Source: Microcoleus sp. LEGE 07076 (GTDB lineage Bacteria > Cyanobacteriota > Cyanobacteriia > Cyanobacteriales > Microcoleaceae). Taken from it: 64,000 nt of DNA. A program made the position numbers and the translations under genes. This document shows positions 10,169 through 19,165 of this stretch, piece after piece. Position 1 is the first letter of the stretch. Every line of letters starts with the position of its first letter. The notes beneath the pieces are model-generated. The model made no database searches and was not told where the DNA came from. It worked only from the letters and a program-made list of their open reading frames with translations. Location: assembly GCF_015207455.1 (NCBI RefSeq), contig NZ_JADEWV010000003.1:1-64000 (forward strand), read 5' to 3'.

Positions 10169-11596
10169 TTAAGAATTTTGAATTCGCTCAACCAAATCAT
10201 AAAACGGTTGCCAATTATCCTCAAGGGCGATGGGTTCCCAAACAGCCTCAATCGTCGGCCTCAACAGCGATTGTTCGGGATTGTGCTGGCGCAACCTCTG
10301 GGCCATCTCATCCATATCGTCCGCCGACAAACTTTGCAAAACGTGACAATAAAACTGCCGCCAATGTGCTAACAAATCCGCAGGTTCCGCCTCGCTAAAA
10401 ATTTGATTGACATCATCTCGCCAAGTGCGATCGAACTGTCGGCGCAATTCCCAAAAGAAATCGTGATAATCTACTTGAGACTCCGCCAGCATCTTAATTG
10501 TCAGCTTCAAAAGCTCATCGCCATCAGCTTCTGGCAAATCCTCAAATCCCAATCTATTCAGCATCAACTTGCGGTAAGCTGCATTATAATAATCGCCAAA
10601 CTTTGCCAAACCAGCATCCATATCAGCTTGAGGAATCGCCGCTGCTAGCGGTTGCTGGAGCTTTTCTAAATTCCCCTTGCAAATAAACGGTTGATTCCCG
10701 TAACAATAAAGACCGTAATGGTCGAAATAAGCTGCTGTAAATTCCGGCTTGTAAGTTGGGATAAAAGCAAAAGGCCCGTAATCAAAACTTTCTCCCGTAA
10801 TCGACATATTATCAGTATTCAGCACCGCATGGCAAAAACCTGCCGCCATCCACTGAGCGACTAATTCGGCTACACGGTTGACTAATTCTGCATAAAATAG
10901 CGCATACTTTTCCGCAGGCGCAACAGCCGCATTGCTTGCTGCTAAATGCAATTCAGGATAGTAATATTCAATTACAAAATCTAAAAGTTTTTTAGTTAAA
11001 TCCGGGCGTCGGATATAATGCAGTCTTTCAAAAGTGCCAAACCGAATGTGAGAGTGACTGAAACGCACCATTACGGACGATCGCGTCGGAGAAGGTTCGT
11101 CGCCCCGCCACAAAGCATCGCCCGTTTCAACTAAACTAAAACAGCGAGATGTCCGAACTCCCAATCGGTGCAAAGCTTCGGCGGCTAAAACTTCGCGAAC
11201 TCCCCCTTTGAGAGTGAGTCTACCATCAGCGTGCCGCGAGTAAGGAGTGCGGCCGGAACCTTTAGTACCGAAGTCATAAAGTCTGCCGTCAGTACCCCGA
11301 ACTTGACCGTACAAAAAGCCTCTACCGTCGCCTAAATTCGGGTTGTATTCGTTGAATTGATAGCCGTGGTAGCGGAGTGCGAGAAAGGGACGGACACAGT
11401 GAAATTTGCCGAATGCTTCGATGAAATGTTGGTCGGTTACTTGTGCGGGATCTAAACCCAATGTCGGCAATAATTGGTCGTTGCGAAAGCGGAGTATGTG
11501 CTGCGGAAAATCTGCCGCCGGGACTTCATCAAAGTAGTCGCCACCGAGGGATTCGAGGGCGGGTTCGTAGTTGAGGGAAAGCAAAGGATTTGACAT
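10169..11596 (-). CDS. selO: SelO/YdiU family protein AMPylator
   Basis: 475 residues, full length for the family. SelO has a protein-kinase-like fold with ATP bound in reversed orientation and transfers AMP to protein hydroxyls, acting in redox stress in the cases studied. The N-terminal block [20 protein letters not shown], the nucleotide-binding [14 protein letters not shown], the REVLAAEAL helix and the metal/catalytic region [18 protein letters not shown] are all present. Downstream of it lie intergenic heptamer repeats; upstream is a REP array. No partner gene is linked. Confidence 0.95.
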   Translation of the reverse strand: MSNPLLSLNYEPALESLGGDYFDEVPAADFPQHILRFRNDQLLPTLGLDPAQVTDQHFIEAFGKFHCVRPFLALRYHGYQFNEYNPNLGDGRGFLYGQVRGTDGRLYDFGTKGSGRTPYSRHADGRLTLKGGVREVLAAEALHRLGVRTSRCFSLVETGDALWRGDEPSPTRSSVMVRFSHSHIRFGTFERLHYIRRPDLTKKLLDFVIEYYYPELHLAASNAAVAPAEKYALFYAELVNRVAELVAQWMAAGFCHAVLNTDNMSITGESFDYGPFAFIPTYKPEFTAAYFDHYGLYCYGNQPFICKGNLEKLQQPLAAAIPQADMDAGLAKFGDYYNAAYRKLMLNRLGFEDLPEADGDELLKLTIKMLAESQVDYHDFFWELRRQFDRTWRDDVNQIFSEAEPADLLAHWRQFYCHVLQSLSADDMDEMAQRLRQHNPEQSLLRPTIEAVWEPIALEDNWQPFYDLVERIQNS

Positions 11597-11647
11597 TGTT
11601 TGATTTTATCTTGCAATTGGCGATCGCTCTTAATATTTTAGTTATGG

Positions 11648-11855
11648 TAGGGTGCGTCAGTAAAAATTGTTAAGGAGCAACAGATCATCTGCGGCTGACG
11701 CACCCTAGGGTTAGTTATGGTAGGGTGCGTCAGTAAAAATTGTTAAGGATAAACAGATCATCTGCGGCTGACGCACCCTAGGGTTAGTTATGGTAGGGTG
11801 CGTCAGTAAAAATTGTTAAGGAGCAACAGATCATCTGCGGCTGACGCACCCTACG
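11648..11855. repeat. REP array: three 73-bp tandem units
   Basis: Units begin at 11648, 11721 and 11794 with an exact period of 73. Each opens with TAGGGTGCGTCAG and closes with its complement CTGACGCACCCTA, so each can fold as an imperfect hairpin. The base before each is G, giving GTAG ahead of the palindrome, as in classic REP sequences. The array abuts the 3' end of a REP-associated transposase. Confidence 0.85.
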
Positions 11856-11861
11856 GACTCA

Positions 11862-12413
11862 TTACTCGTGACCAATATCTGCCGGAATATATGGGATGTC
11901 ATTTGAGCCCCAATCTTCAGGATAAATGCTTTCGGCAACAAATCGATGGAAGCTAGAATATTGCCAATCTTTGGGGGACTGGCATAAACCATGTTTGACT
12001 GGATTGTAATGAATATAATTGCAATGATTAGCATAGTCTGTTTCATCTCTAATTAAATGTTCCCAAAATCTGCGCTGCCAAAGATTTCTTTCTTTCCGTT
12101 TTTGTCTAGATTTGCTAATTTTGGCTTTAATTCCTAATTTATCAGCGCATTCATAGGTGACAAAGGTTTTAATGAATCGCCAGCGAGTTGCATAATCGCG
12201 ATCGCCCTTTGGTAGTGTCCAAATACAATGTATGTGATTTGGCAATAAAACAATTGCATCAATTGAAAATGGGTAAAGTAGCTGGACTCGCCTCAGTGAT
12301 TTTCTTAAAGATTCGCGAGCAATATCTCTACACAGCCAAGGAATTCTCTGATAAGTGACTTGGGTGAAAAAGTAGGTTGCTCCTGGTATGGTGGATCTCC
12401 GGTACTTCGACAT
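11862..12413 (-). CDS. REP-associated tyrosine transposase (RAYT)
   Basis: 183 residues, IS200-like Y1 nuclease family. Visible motifs are the HUH-type metal site LPNHIHCIWTLP, and NYIHYNPVKHGL, the conserved tail that contains the family's nucleophile-helix Tyr residues. RAYTs bind and cut single-stranded REP hairpins and are thought to have spread them in genomes. The gene is domesticated-looking: no IS ends or target duplications, but flanked on both sides by GGTGCGTCAG palindromes. It begins MSKYRRSTIPGATYFFTQVT, the usual family start. Frame is intact, so it is probably functional. Confidence 0.93.
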   Translation of the reverse strand: MSKYRRSTIPGATYFFTQVTYQRIPWLCRDIARESLRKSLRRVQLLYPFSIDAIVLLPNHIHCIWTLPKGDRDYATRWRFIKTFVTYECADKLGIKAKISKSRQKRKERNLWQRRFWEHLIRDETDYANHCNYIHYNPVKHGLCQSPKDWQYSSFHRFVAESIYPEDWGSNDIPYIPADIGHE

Positions 12414-12423
12414 AATCTTGAGT

Positions 12424-12765
12424 TAGTAGTCGTTAGTTATTGTCTGGTGCGTCTGGACTGAATCTTTTCTGACATTGCTGATTTTTTCGCCTGAGGCACC
12501 CTACGCATAATTTATTGTAGTTAGTCTGGTGCGTCAGGACTGAATCTTTTCTGACATTGCTGATTTTTTCGGCTGAGGCACCCTACGCATAATTTATTGT
12601 AGGGTGCGTTAGTTATTGTAGGGTGCGTCAGTAAAAATTATTAAGGATCAACAGATAATCTGCGGCTGACGCACCCTAGGGTTGGTTATTGTAGGGTGCG
12701 TCAGGCCTGAATCTTTTGACGACAGACAGATAGTTTTCGCCTGACGCACCCTACCCTGATTTTAC
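12424..12765. repeat. Second REP array, upstream of the RAYT gene
   Basis: At least four further units bounded by TGGTGCGTC or TAGGGTGCGTCAG and CCTGAGGCACCCTA or CTGACGCACCCTA. Two unit types occur: those with TAAAAATTATTAAGGATCAAC centres like the other array, and those with CTGAATCTTTTCTGACATTG centres. One near 12600 is truncated to GGTGCGTTAG. Together with the left array this brackets the transposase. There is no coding sequence here. Confidence 0.8.
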
Positions 12766-12775
12766 TGCTTGCTAT

Positions 12776-14392
12776 TTAAACTGCAACCACAGTCGGCTCC
12801 AAAGTTGCCACTAATTTGAGATTGTACTCATCTTCAAAACACGGTTTTTTATAATCCAAACTCCACATTTCCAGAGCGCAATCGTCTCCGGAATCGAGCG
12901 GTTGCAGCCGCATATGAAACTCTCGAATTTCTGGGCGGTGTTCGCATTTAAAATCAGCAATCGCGCCAATTTGCCTCCTGTCTAAAGCCACAGCTAACCG
13001 CAAAAAAGGATGGAGTTTACTCACGACTTCCCGGTATTTCTTGGGCAGATTTACGAAATTTTCATGTTTCTTTTTCGGAGGACTTTTACGGTGGTAGCGA
13101 GCTAAATTGGCGATTACTTCAATCTCAGTTTCAGTATATCCCAATAACTCACCATTGCGAATTAAATAGTAAGAATGTTTGTGGTGCGCTGAATGACTGA
13201 TGTACAAACCGCAGTTGTGCAGAATCGCGGCGGCCCACAGCAACTCCCGTTCTTCGGTTCCCCAATTGTGCAACATTCCTTGGGTTTGGTCGAACAATTT
13301 GAGGGAAAATTCTGCGGTTCTTTCGCTTTCTTCTGTATTGACTTGATATTTGTCGGCCATCAGCCCAATGCTGCGCTGGCGGATTGAACCTTGATAGCGC
13401 AAGCGGTTTTCTATTAAACCGTGACTCAGCATCCAGTCAACAATGACGCCTTCTCTCAGAGATCGATCGCACACAGTGAGCGATTCCATTCCTAATAGTA
13501 TCATCGCTTCCTGCAAAATCAAAGCGCCGGCGAGAATAATTTCCGCCCGCTTGTCCGACATTCCCGGAATTGCCAGTCTTTCGGCATAAGAAAGTTTGCG
13601 AAAGCGGTTGACTAAATCGCGCAAATCCTTTAAACTTAATTCATAGCCCGTCAGGGGACTCGGAACACTTCCAAAATTTTCGCGAGCGTTAATGGCAGCT
13701 AGAGTTTCGATGGTTCCAGCAGTACCAATTAAACGCAGAGTTTCGCCAGCCTTGAAGTGCGATCGCAATTCGTCGATCGGTCTTTCGAGGGAAATCCGAA
13801 TATAAGCTTGCAAATAGGCAAATTCTTCCCGGCTAATCGGGTCAGTTTTGACAAATTCTCCTGTTAATCGTACAGCACCGATTTTGGTACTGGTGAGACA
13901 GCGCGGCTCAGAACTATCTCCTAAAATTAATTCGGTAGAACCGCCCCCAATGTCAATAATTACCTGGGATTGATTGTTGAATTCCATACCAGAAAGTACG
14001 CCGAGATAAATTCTGCGCGCCTCTTCCTGACCGGAAATTAAACTAACATTCAAGTCTAATTCGTCAGCAACTCGTTTGAGAAAATCCCGCCCGTTGGGGG
14101 CTTCTCGAACGGCACTGGTAGCTACAGCGATTACTTGTTCGGCATTGGAAGTTTTAGCAATATCTAGAAAACGGCTCAGAGTGGCGATCGCCCTTTCCAT
14201 AACCTCAGACTTCAAGCAGCCTGTTTTAGCCTCCGAATCGCCCAACCGTACCGTATCTTTTTCTCTAGCAATAATCGCAAAGGCGGGCAATTTTGGATCG
14301 ATCCGCGCCACCACCATGTGAAACGAGTTAGTACCCATATCAATGGCAGCAATAATGCGATTTGATTCCGTAGAAGCAATTGAATTAACCAT
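12776..14392 (-). CDS. ppx: Exopolyphosphatase / pppGpp phosphohydrolase (Ppx/GppA)
   Basis: 538 residues, the long form. The actin-like ATPase-fold halves start with AAIDMGTNSFHMVVAR and carry DIGGGSTELILGD; the C-terminal third is an HD-type helical domain (AAILHNCGLYISHSAHHKHS). It releases phosphate from polyphosphate chain ends and in some bacteria converts pppGpp to ppGpp. It faces the UbiA gene divergently and has a REP array after its stop. Whether this copy prefers polyphosphate or pppGpp cannot be told from sequence. Confidence 0.95.
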   Translation of the reverse strand: MVNSIASTESNRIIAAIDMGTNSFHMVVARIDPKLPAFAIIAREKDTVRLGDSEAKTGCLKSEVMERAIATLSRFLDIAKTSNAEQVIAVATSAVREAPNGRDFLKRVADELDLNVSLISGQEEARRIYLGVLSGMEFNNQSQVIIDIGGGSTELILGDSSEPRCLTSTKIGAVRLTGEFVKTDPISREEFAYLQAYIRISLERPIDELRSHFKAGETLRLIGTAGTIETLAAINARENFGSVPSPLTGYELSLKDLRDLVNRFRKLSYAERLAIPGMSDKRAEIILAGALILQEAMILLGMESLTVCDRSLREGVIVDWMLSHGLIENRLRYQGSIRQRSIGLMADKYQVNTEESERTAEFSLKLFDQTQGMLHNWGTEERELLWAAAILHNCGLYISHSAHHKHSYYLIRNGELLGYTETEIEVIANLARYHRKSPPKKKHENFVNLPKKYREVVSKLHPFLRLAVALDRRQIGAIADFKCEHRPEIREFHMRLQPLDSGDDCALEMWSLDYKKPCFEDEYNLKLVATLEPTVVAV

Positions 14393-14614
14393 TGGAGTGT
14401 CTCGGGGTTGACAGATATTTATAATTATTTCATAAATCCAGTTAGGCGCGATATTCGATCGGCAAAAATCGGGAATTAGGCCATAGGCCCGCGCCCAGCA
14501 GTCACTGAGCCGTTGAGTCGAAGTGTCCCAAGCATCTTGGCGGTTGTTATAGTAAGTGATTTTGCCTAAAATTTGATAAGATTAAATGTTAAAAATCTAA
14601 AATCTAGAATTAAA

Positions 14615-15499
14615 ATGGTTACTCAGTCCGATCGCCCAACCGAATCTACACTACTTACTATCATCCGGCTTTTGAGATGGGACAAACCAGCAGGAAGGCT
14701 TATTTTAATGATTCCAGCCCTCTGGGCCGTGTTTTTAGCAGCAGACGGGAAACCGCCCTCGGCATTAGTTGGCGTAATAGTGTTAGGAACCTTAGCCACC
14801 AGTGCGGCGGGATGCGTCATCAACGACTTGTGGGATCGCGATATCGATCCCGAAGTAGAAAGAACGCGATCGCGCCCCCTAGCATCCCGCGCCCTGAAAG
14901 TGCAAACTGGCATCGGAGTTGCCTTAATTTCCTTTGCTTGCGCCGCCATTCTCGCCTTTTATCTCAATCCCTTAAGCTTCTGGCTGTGTGTCGCCGCCGT
15001 ACCAGTAATTATCTGCTATCCCCTAGCAAAAAGATTCTTTCCAGTCCCGCAATTAGTGTTATCAATTGCGTGGGGATTTGCAGTTTTAATTAGTTGGAGC
15101 GCCGCCGTTGAAAAACTAGAATTAGCGACTTGGCTGCTGTGGGGGGCAGTCGTGTTTTGGACGATGGGATTTGATACAGTTTATGCGATGAGCGACAGAG
15201 AAGATGATTTGCGTTTGGGTGTTAATTCTAGTGCGATATTTTTCGGGAATTATGCGGCTAATGCTGTGGGTTTTTTCTTTGTTGGGACAGTGGGTTTGTT
15301 AGCAGCAATGGGAATTAATTTGCATTTGCATATTGGTTTTTGGATCGCAATTTGTGCGGCAGCGATTCTGTGGCTTTTGCAGTATAGTGAATTGCGAAAA
15401 GCGGATATTCCGAATCCCGTTTACGGTCAAATTTTCCGCCAAAATGTTTGGGTGGGGTTTGTGATATTGGCGGGGATGATTGCTGGGGAGATTTTTTAA
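14615..15499 (+). CDS. UbiA-type 4-hydroxybenzoate polyprenyltransferase
   Basis: 294 residues, multi-pass membrane enzyme. Two Asp-rich prenyl-diphosphate motifs are present: NDLWDRDIDPEVERTRSRP in the first half and DTVYAMSDREDD in the second. In cyanobacteria this enzyme attaches the solanesyl chain to 4-hydroxybenzoate in plastoquinone synthesis. I start at ATG 14615 (MVTQSDRPT); the frame extends to a TTG at 14573 but that extension is AT-rich and not family-like. Its last 28 bases are part of a 94-bp tandem duplication running past the stop. Confidence 0.9.
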   Translation: MVTQSDRPTESTLLTIIRLLRWDKPAGRLILMIPALWAVFLAADGKPPSALVGVIVLGTLATSAAGCVINDLWDRDIDPEVERTRSRPLASRALKVQTGIGVALISFACAAILAFYLNPLSFWLCVAAVPVIICYPLAKRFFPVPQLVLSIAWGFAVLISWSAAVEKLELATWLLWGAVVFWTMGFDTVYAMSDREDDLRLGVNSSAIFFGNYAANAVGFFFVGTVGLLAAMGINLHLHIGFWIAICAAAILWLLQYSELRKADIPNPVYGQIFRQNVWVGFVILAGMIAGEIF

Positions 15500-15659
15500 G
15501 AGACATCTTCAATAATTTTTGTAAAACAGGCATCTTGCCTGTTCAAAAAGTGATATTAGTAATTAGGGGATGACTGTTGGGGAGATTTTTTAAGAGACAT
15601 CTTCAATAATTATTGTAAAACAGGCATCTTGCCTGTTCAAAAAGCGATATTAGTAATTA
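15472..15659. repeat. 94-bp tandem duplication covering the ubiA-like stop
   Basis: Copy 1 is 15472-15565 and copy 2 is 15566-15659, directly adjacent and nearly identical. Each contains the end of the prenyltransferase frame (GGGGAGATTTTTTAAG) and a palindrome AACAGGCA-TCT-TGCCTGTT, a plausible weak terminator. The second copy is a detached gene tail. Confidence 0.85.
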
Positions 15660-15705
15660 TCTGGTAAAAAACCCGGTTTCTTTGTCAGAGTGGGTAAGTC
15701 CTGAC

Positions 15706-17769
15706 TTAAACAGGAACGCGCCAAATTTTGACAGTAGCATCGGCACTCCCGCTGACCAAAGTTTTGCCATCATAACTAAAAACAACAGACTGGACTGGGC
15801 CGAGATGTTCCAGAGTTTCCAACAACTCTCCTGTGTGAAAATTCCAAATCCGAATCGTGTTGTCAGCACCCCCGCTGGCAAGAGTTTCACCATCGGGGCT
15901 AAAGGCAAGAGTATAAACACTATCTGAGTGTTCTGTAAAAGTACGCAGCAGCCTCCCATTTTCAGTATTCCAAAGTTGAATTGGCTGTTGGGAACCGCTA
16001 GCGGCGACTGTTTTACCGTCCGGGCTAATCGCCACACACCAAATTATCCCAACAGAAGAATCGAACCAAGAGGCTACGGCACCGAAAAAATCTACTGGTC
16101 GAATGAGAGTGTGCAGCAACTCTTTTCTATGCCAATTCCAGATTTTAACTGCACCATCTAAACCGCCGCTAACTAAAATGCGCCCGTCTTTGCTAAAGGC
16201 TAGGCAATTAACTTCCCAAACGTGTCCCCAGAGAGTTTTTTCTATTCTACTTCTTTTCAGATTCCAGATATCAATTGTACCACCCATCAGTGTAGTACCA
16301 ATGTGACCGTTTGCTAGGGTTTGTTCGTCTGGACTGAAAGCTAAACAGCTTGTCCGCAGGGCTAACAAGGTATTTCCCAGACTTTGTTTAAATTGCTTGT
16401 TTGCTACATCCCACAACTTGATACTGCCATCAAAAAATTCGTGGTTGCTGGCACTGGCAAGGGTTTTTCCGTCGGGGCTGAAAGCAACATCAATTACCCC
16501 ACTACTATGTCCGGTGAAGGTGTGGAGTAATTCTCCTGTACAAAGGTTCCAAAGTTTGATGGTTTTGTCCAAACTGCCGCTGGCAATAATGTTTTGATTG
16601 GGACTAATGGCGACGGAATTAACAATATCTGCATGACCTTTGAGAGTGTGCAGGCATTTCCAATTGAGCAACTGTTTCCAGATTAGCGGTTCCACAGCGG
16701 GGTTTTGACAAATTACGGGCAGCCAGCTAATACCAGGAAATAGTTTATTTTTCGCATCTTCCAACTTTCGTCTCGCTTCTCGTACTGATGCGTACAAAGA
16801 TTGGTTATTGGCAAATGCGGTGAGGAAATTCTGCAAAAAATTCTGTGCGGCTTCGTCTGCTACTACTTCCCGCATGACAATACTTTGAGGCAAGTACAAT
16901 TTGGCTAGCTGGTTGGCTATCCCCAAGCCGTCGCAGGAGTTGAAAATTGCTAACTGCAACCCTTGGGCGATCGCAATTTTCATGGCATTTTTTAAATCGT
17001 CAATACTTATACTCTCAGCATCGCCGATCTCAAACTCACCAATTTGACCGTCGGGCAGGGTTGAACTGTGACCGGCAAAAAAGAAAATGTGCCACCCTTG
17101 TTCGTCCCGCAAACATTCCAGCAATGTGGATTTATTGGGCTTATTTAAAGGTGTAATTGCAGCACCGCGTTCGGCTAAACTATCCAACACTTGACGGTCA
17201 AAGCTAATATCAATTCCGTCATTTTTGCCAAATACGGCTAAAATTCTTACCGCTGATTTCCGACAGTCAGATTTTTTAAAGCTTGGCGGTTTAACAGTTA
17301 AGGTACTTAAAGAAATTTCCGAATAATCATAAGTTTCAGAAAAGAAATTCCATGCCGGCCAAGGTAGTCTCCGCAAGTTAGCATCGTCTGTTTGCAAAAT
17401 AACTCGAATTTCATCGTTTGGCTGCAAGTGCTGCTGCAATCCATCCAGTATTTGTCTCCAGGATTTTTCGCTGGAACTCAGCCATTGATTGATGTTGGAT
17501 GCCAGGTTTTCTGCCGCTTGTTCGTTAAATACTTTCGTTCCTTCCCCTTGAACTTTGATGCGCGATGTGCAGCCATCATTCTTCCTGGAAAAATTTGACT
17601 GCCAATCCTTCAAGGAATCAAGAATTTCAATATCGCCTAGGGCTGGCAGTCTGCCAACATTTCCCCAGATTAAGCTAAATGGCGTTACATCTTCTCGAAT
17701 TTCTACGTTAACCGGAAATCCTTGCTCAAAACTTCCTTCCATGATGGTGAGGATGACTTGTTTTTTCAT
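15706..17769 (-). CDS. CHAT-family protease fused to WD40 propeller
   Basis: 687 residues. Residues 1-165 are the N-terminal region common to cyanobacterial CHAT proteins, 170-355 the caspase-like CHAT domain with catalytic His234 (FFFAGHSS) and Cys279 (IFNSCDGLG), and 370-687 seven WD40 blades (GHxxxV...W pattern), one complete propeller. CHAT domains are cysteine peptidases related to caspases and separase; WD40 parts usually sense or bind targets. It is last in a minus-strand pair with the HTH-DUF1822-like gene, 24 bases apart. I infer an effector protease controlled by its neighbours. Confidence 0.92.
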   Translation of the reverse strand: MKKQVILTIMEGSFEQGFPVNVEIREDVTPFSLIWGNVGRLPALGDIEILDSLKDWQSNFSRKNDGCTSRIKVQGEGTKVFNEQAAENLASNINQWLSSSEKSWRQILDGLQQHLQPNDEIRVILQTDDANLRRLPWPAWNFFSETYDYSEISLSTLTVKPPSFKKSDCRKSAVRILAVFGKNDGIDISFDRQVLDSLAERGAAITPLNKPNKSTLLECLRDEQGWHIFFFAGHSSTLPDGQIGEFEIGDAESISIDDLKNAMKIAIAQGLQLAIFNSCDGLGIANQLAKLYLPQSIVMREVVADEAAQNFLQNFLTAFANNQSLYASVREARRKLEDAKNKLFPGISWLPVICQNPAVEPLIWKQLLNWKCLHTLKGHADIVNSVAISPNQNIIASGSLDKTIKLWNLCTGELLHTFTGHSSGVIDVAFSPDGKTLASASNHEFFDGSIKLWDVANKQFKQSLGNTLLALRTSCLAFSPDEQTLANGHIGTTLMGGTIDIWNLKRSRIEKTLWGHVWEVNCLAFSKDGRILVSGGLDGAVKIWNWHRKELLHTLIRPVDFFGAVASWFDSSVGIIWCVAISPDGKTVAASGSQQPIQLWNTENGRLLRTFTEHSDSVYTLAFSPDGETLASGGADNTIRIWNFHTGELLETLEHLGPVQSVVFSYDGKTLVSGSADATVKIWRVPV

Positions 17770-17793
17770 AGGTGGCGCGAGAATTTTTAATTC

Positions 17794-18843
17794 TTAAAAA
17801 GTTTCTGTGACGCTGGCATCTCCTAGAAGGAGTTTAACACTAAATTGTTCTCCAGGAGCGAGGCTAAAGGTTAGTAAAACAGCGTTATCTGTAGTGCCAG
17901 TTTGTTTTTGCAACTGAGGAACCGCATCTCCAAATTCATCTAAGACTGTTATTTGTAAACCAACTGGCAGGTAAACTGCCTCGCCGCATGGATCGATCCA
18001 TATTTTAGTGTCACTTTCTTCGTCTTTTGGTGTGAGTTCAACCGTCAAATTAACCGATTGATTTGTACCAAAATTAATTTGTTTTGCTCTTGCTACAGAT
18101 TCTGAGTTTTCTGGGTTCGGCCCTCGCGATCGGTTGCGTTGATTGCGAGTCAATATCAAGGCTACTGGCTGATAGCCTTCACCGAAGATACTTTCATACA
18201 TTTGTCTCACATAAATTAGCAGCGAATCCTGCGGAATTTGCCCTAAATCGCTAACGGTGACTTTTAATAATTCGCCGAGGCGATCCGATCTGTAAAGTGC
18301 TTCTATGCGATCGTATTCGGAGCGATCGCTTTCAAAAACCAGCAATGTACTGCCTTGGTCTATTTTTTGTACTATCAAAGGTTTTTCTAGAACCGAGCCG
18401 AGGCGGTTGACAATTGCTTGTAATTGCAAGTTGTCTGGATTGTCAAGCTCGATCGTAATGCGCCACCAAACCCGATCGGTTTCTCTTGGTTGCTCAAGTG
18501 GGTTTATTCTGAAATTTCTATTAGCTAGTTCATCAGGAATATTGATAGATCGAATGTCTTGTACTTCACTATAGTTAAGCAGTTTCTTGATATAACGATA
18601 TAAACGAGTTAGTTGATTTCTGACGTTGTTAGGATTTTTGTCGTAGATTTGCGCTATCTCTGCTGGATTTTTACGATCTAGAATCCCATATAAATACTTG
18701 ACTTCTTCCCGCGTTAAAGTTCGGTAGCAGGTAATTACATCCTCTGCCATCAAAACAGCCATTTTCGCTTGATTTAAAGCTGACAATAGTTGGTCTAAAT
18801 TCCAATTTTTTCCGGCTTTTTCTTTCAGTTCTTCAGGAGTCAT
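17794..18843 (-). CDS. HTH protein with DUF1822-like C-terminal domain
   Basis: 349 residues. Residues about 42-90 (LTREEVKYLYGILDRKNPAE onward) form a helix-turn-helix like the one at the N-terminus of cyanobacterial NTPase/WD40 regulators (vWA-MoxR-associated type). Residues 120-205 are an alpha/beta segment with GSTLLVFES. The end (LPVGLQITVLDEFGD ... GEQFSVKLLLGDASVTETF) matches the C-terminal pattern of DUF1822 proteins, which in cyanobacteria usually sit beside CHAT protease genes and small sigma factors. It is upstream of and probably co-transcribed with the CHAT-WD40 gene. Molecular function is not known. Confidence 0.75.
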   Translation of the reverse strand: MTPEELKEKAGKNWNLDQLLSALNQAKMAVLMAEDVITCYRTLTREEVKYLYGILDRKNPAEIAQIYDKNPNNVRNQLTRLYRYIKKLLNYSEVQDIRSINIPDELANRNFRINPLEQPRETDRVWWRITIELDNPDNLQLQAIVNRLGSVLEKPLIVQKIDQGSTLLVFESDRSEYDRIEALYRSDRLGELLKVTVSDLGQIPQDSLLIYVRQMYESIFGEGYQPVALILTRNQRNRSRGPNPENSESVARAKQINFGTNQSVNLTVELTPKDEESDTKIWIDPCGEAVYLPVGLQITVLDEFGDAVPQLQKQTGTTDNAVLLTFSLAPGEQFSVKLLLGDASVTETF

Positions 18844-18933
18844 ATTTTTGTCATAAATTAAGTCACATTGATTGTCATATGGCTGTCTTTATAAGCTGAC
18901 GAGCATAAATCTAGTTAGCTTGGAGACAAGAGT

Positions 18934-19113
18934 ATGAATTGCAAAGTATTGATTTCACCCCTTTTGATTGGCTCGATCGCACTTAGCAACACCACATTGG
19001 TACTAGCAGCAGTTTCAGGCGCTTCAATCGCTCGGATAGAGCTTCAGTCAGCCACGAATAATCTAACCCGAATTTGTATTGACAGACATGGTAACGAATA
19101 CCCCTGTCCTTGA
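18934..19113 (+). CDS. Small secreted peptide, 59 residues
   Basis: An ATG at 18934 with TGGAGAC just upstream opens 59 codons to TGA at 19111-19113. The protein starts MNCKVLISPLLIGSIALSN and has a clear signal-peptide profile: short basic start, hydrophobic core, likely cleavage after LVLAA at about residue 26. The mature part is about 33 residues and ends RICIDRHGNEYPCP, with two cysteines. It lies alone on the plus strand in the gap between the HTH-DUF1822-like and TPR genes. I know no family. Its position makes it a candidate signal or target of the CHAT locus, which is inference. Confidence 0.6.
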   Translation: MNCKVLISPLLIGSIALSNTTLVLAAVSGASIARIELQSATNNLTRICIDRHGNEYPCP

Positions 19114-19165
19114 TTCCTAGCAAAAATCTGGGGAAAGGGCGATCGCACTTTCCCCTAAATCCCGC

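Noticed and set aside
11648-12765. REP arrays as a CRISPR array
   Set aside because: Units are whole repeated blocks with palindromic ends and no unique spacers; no cas genes.
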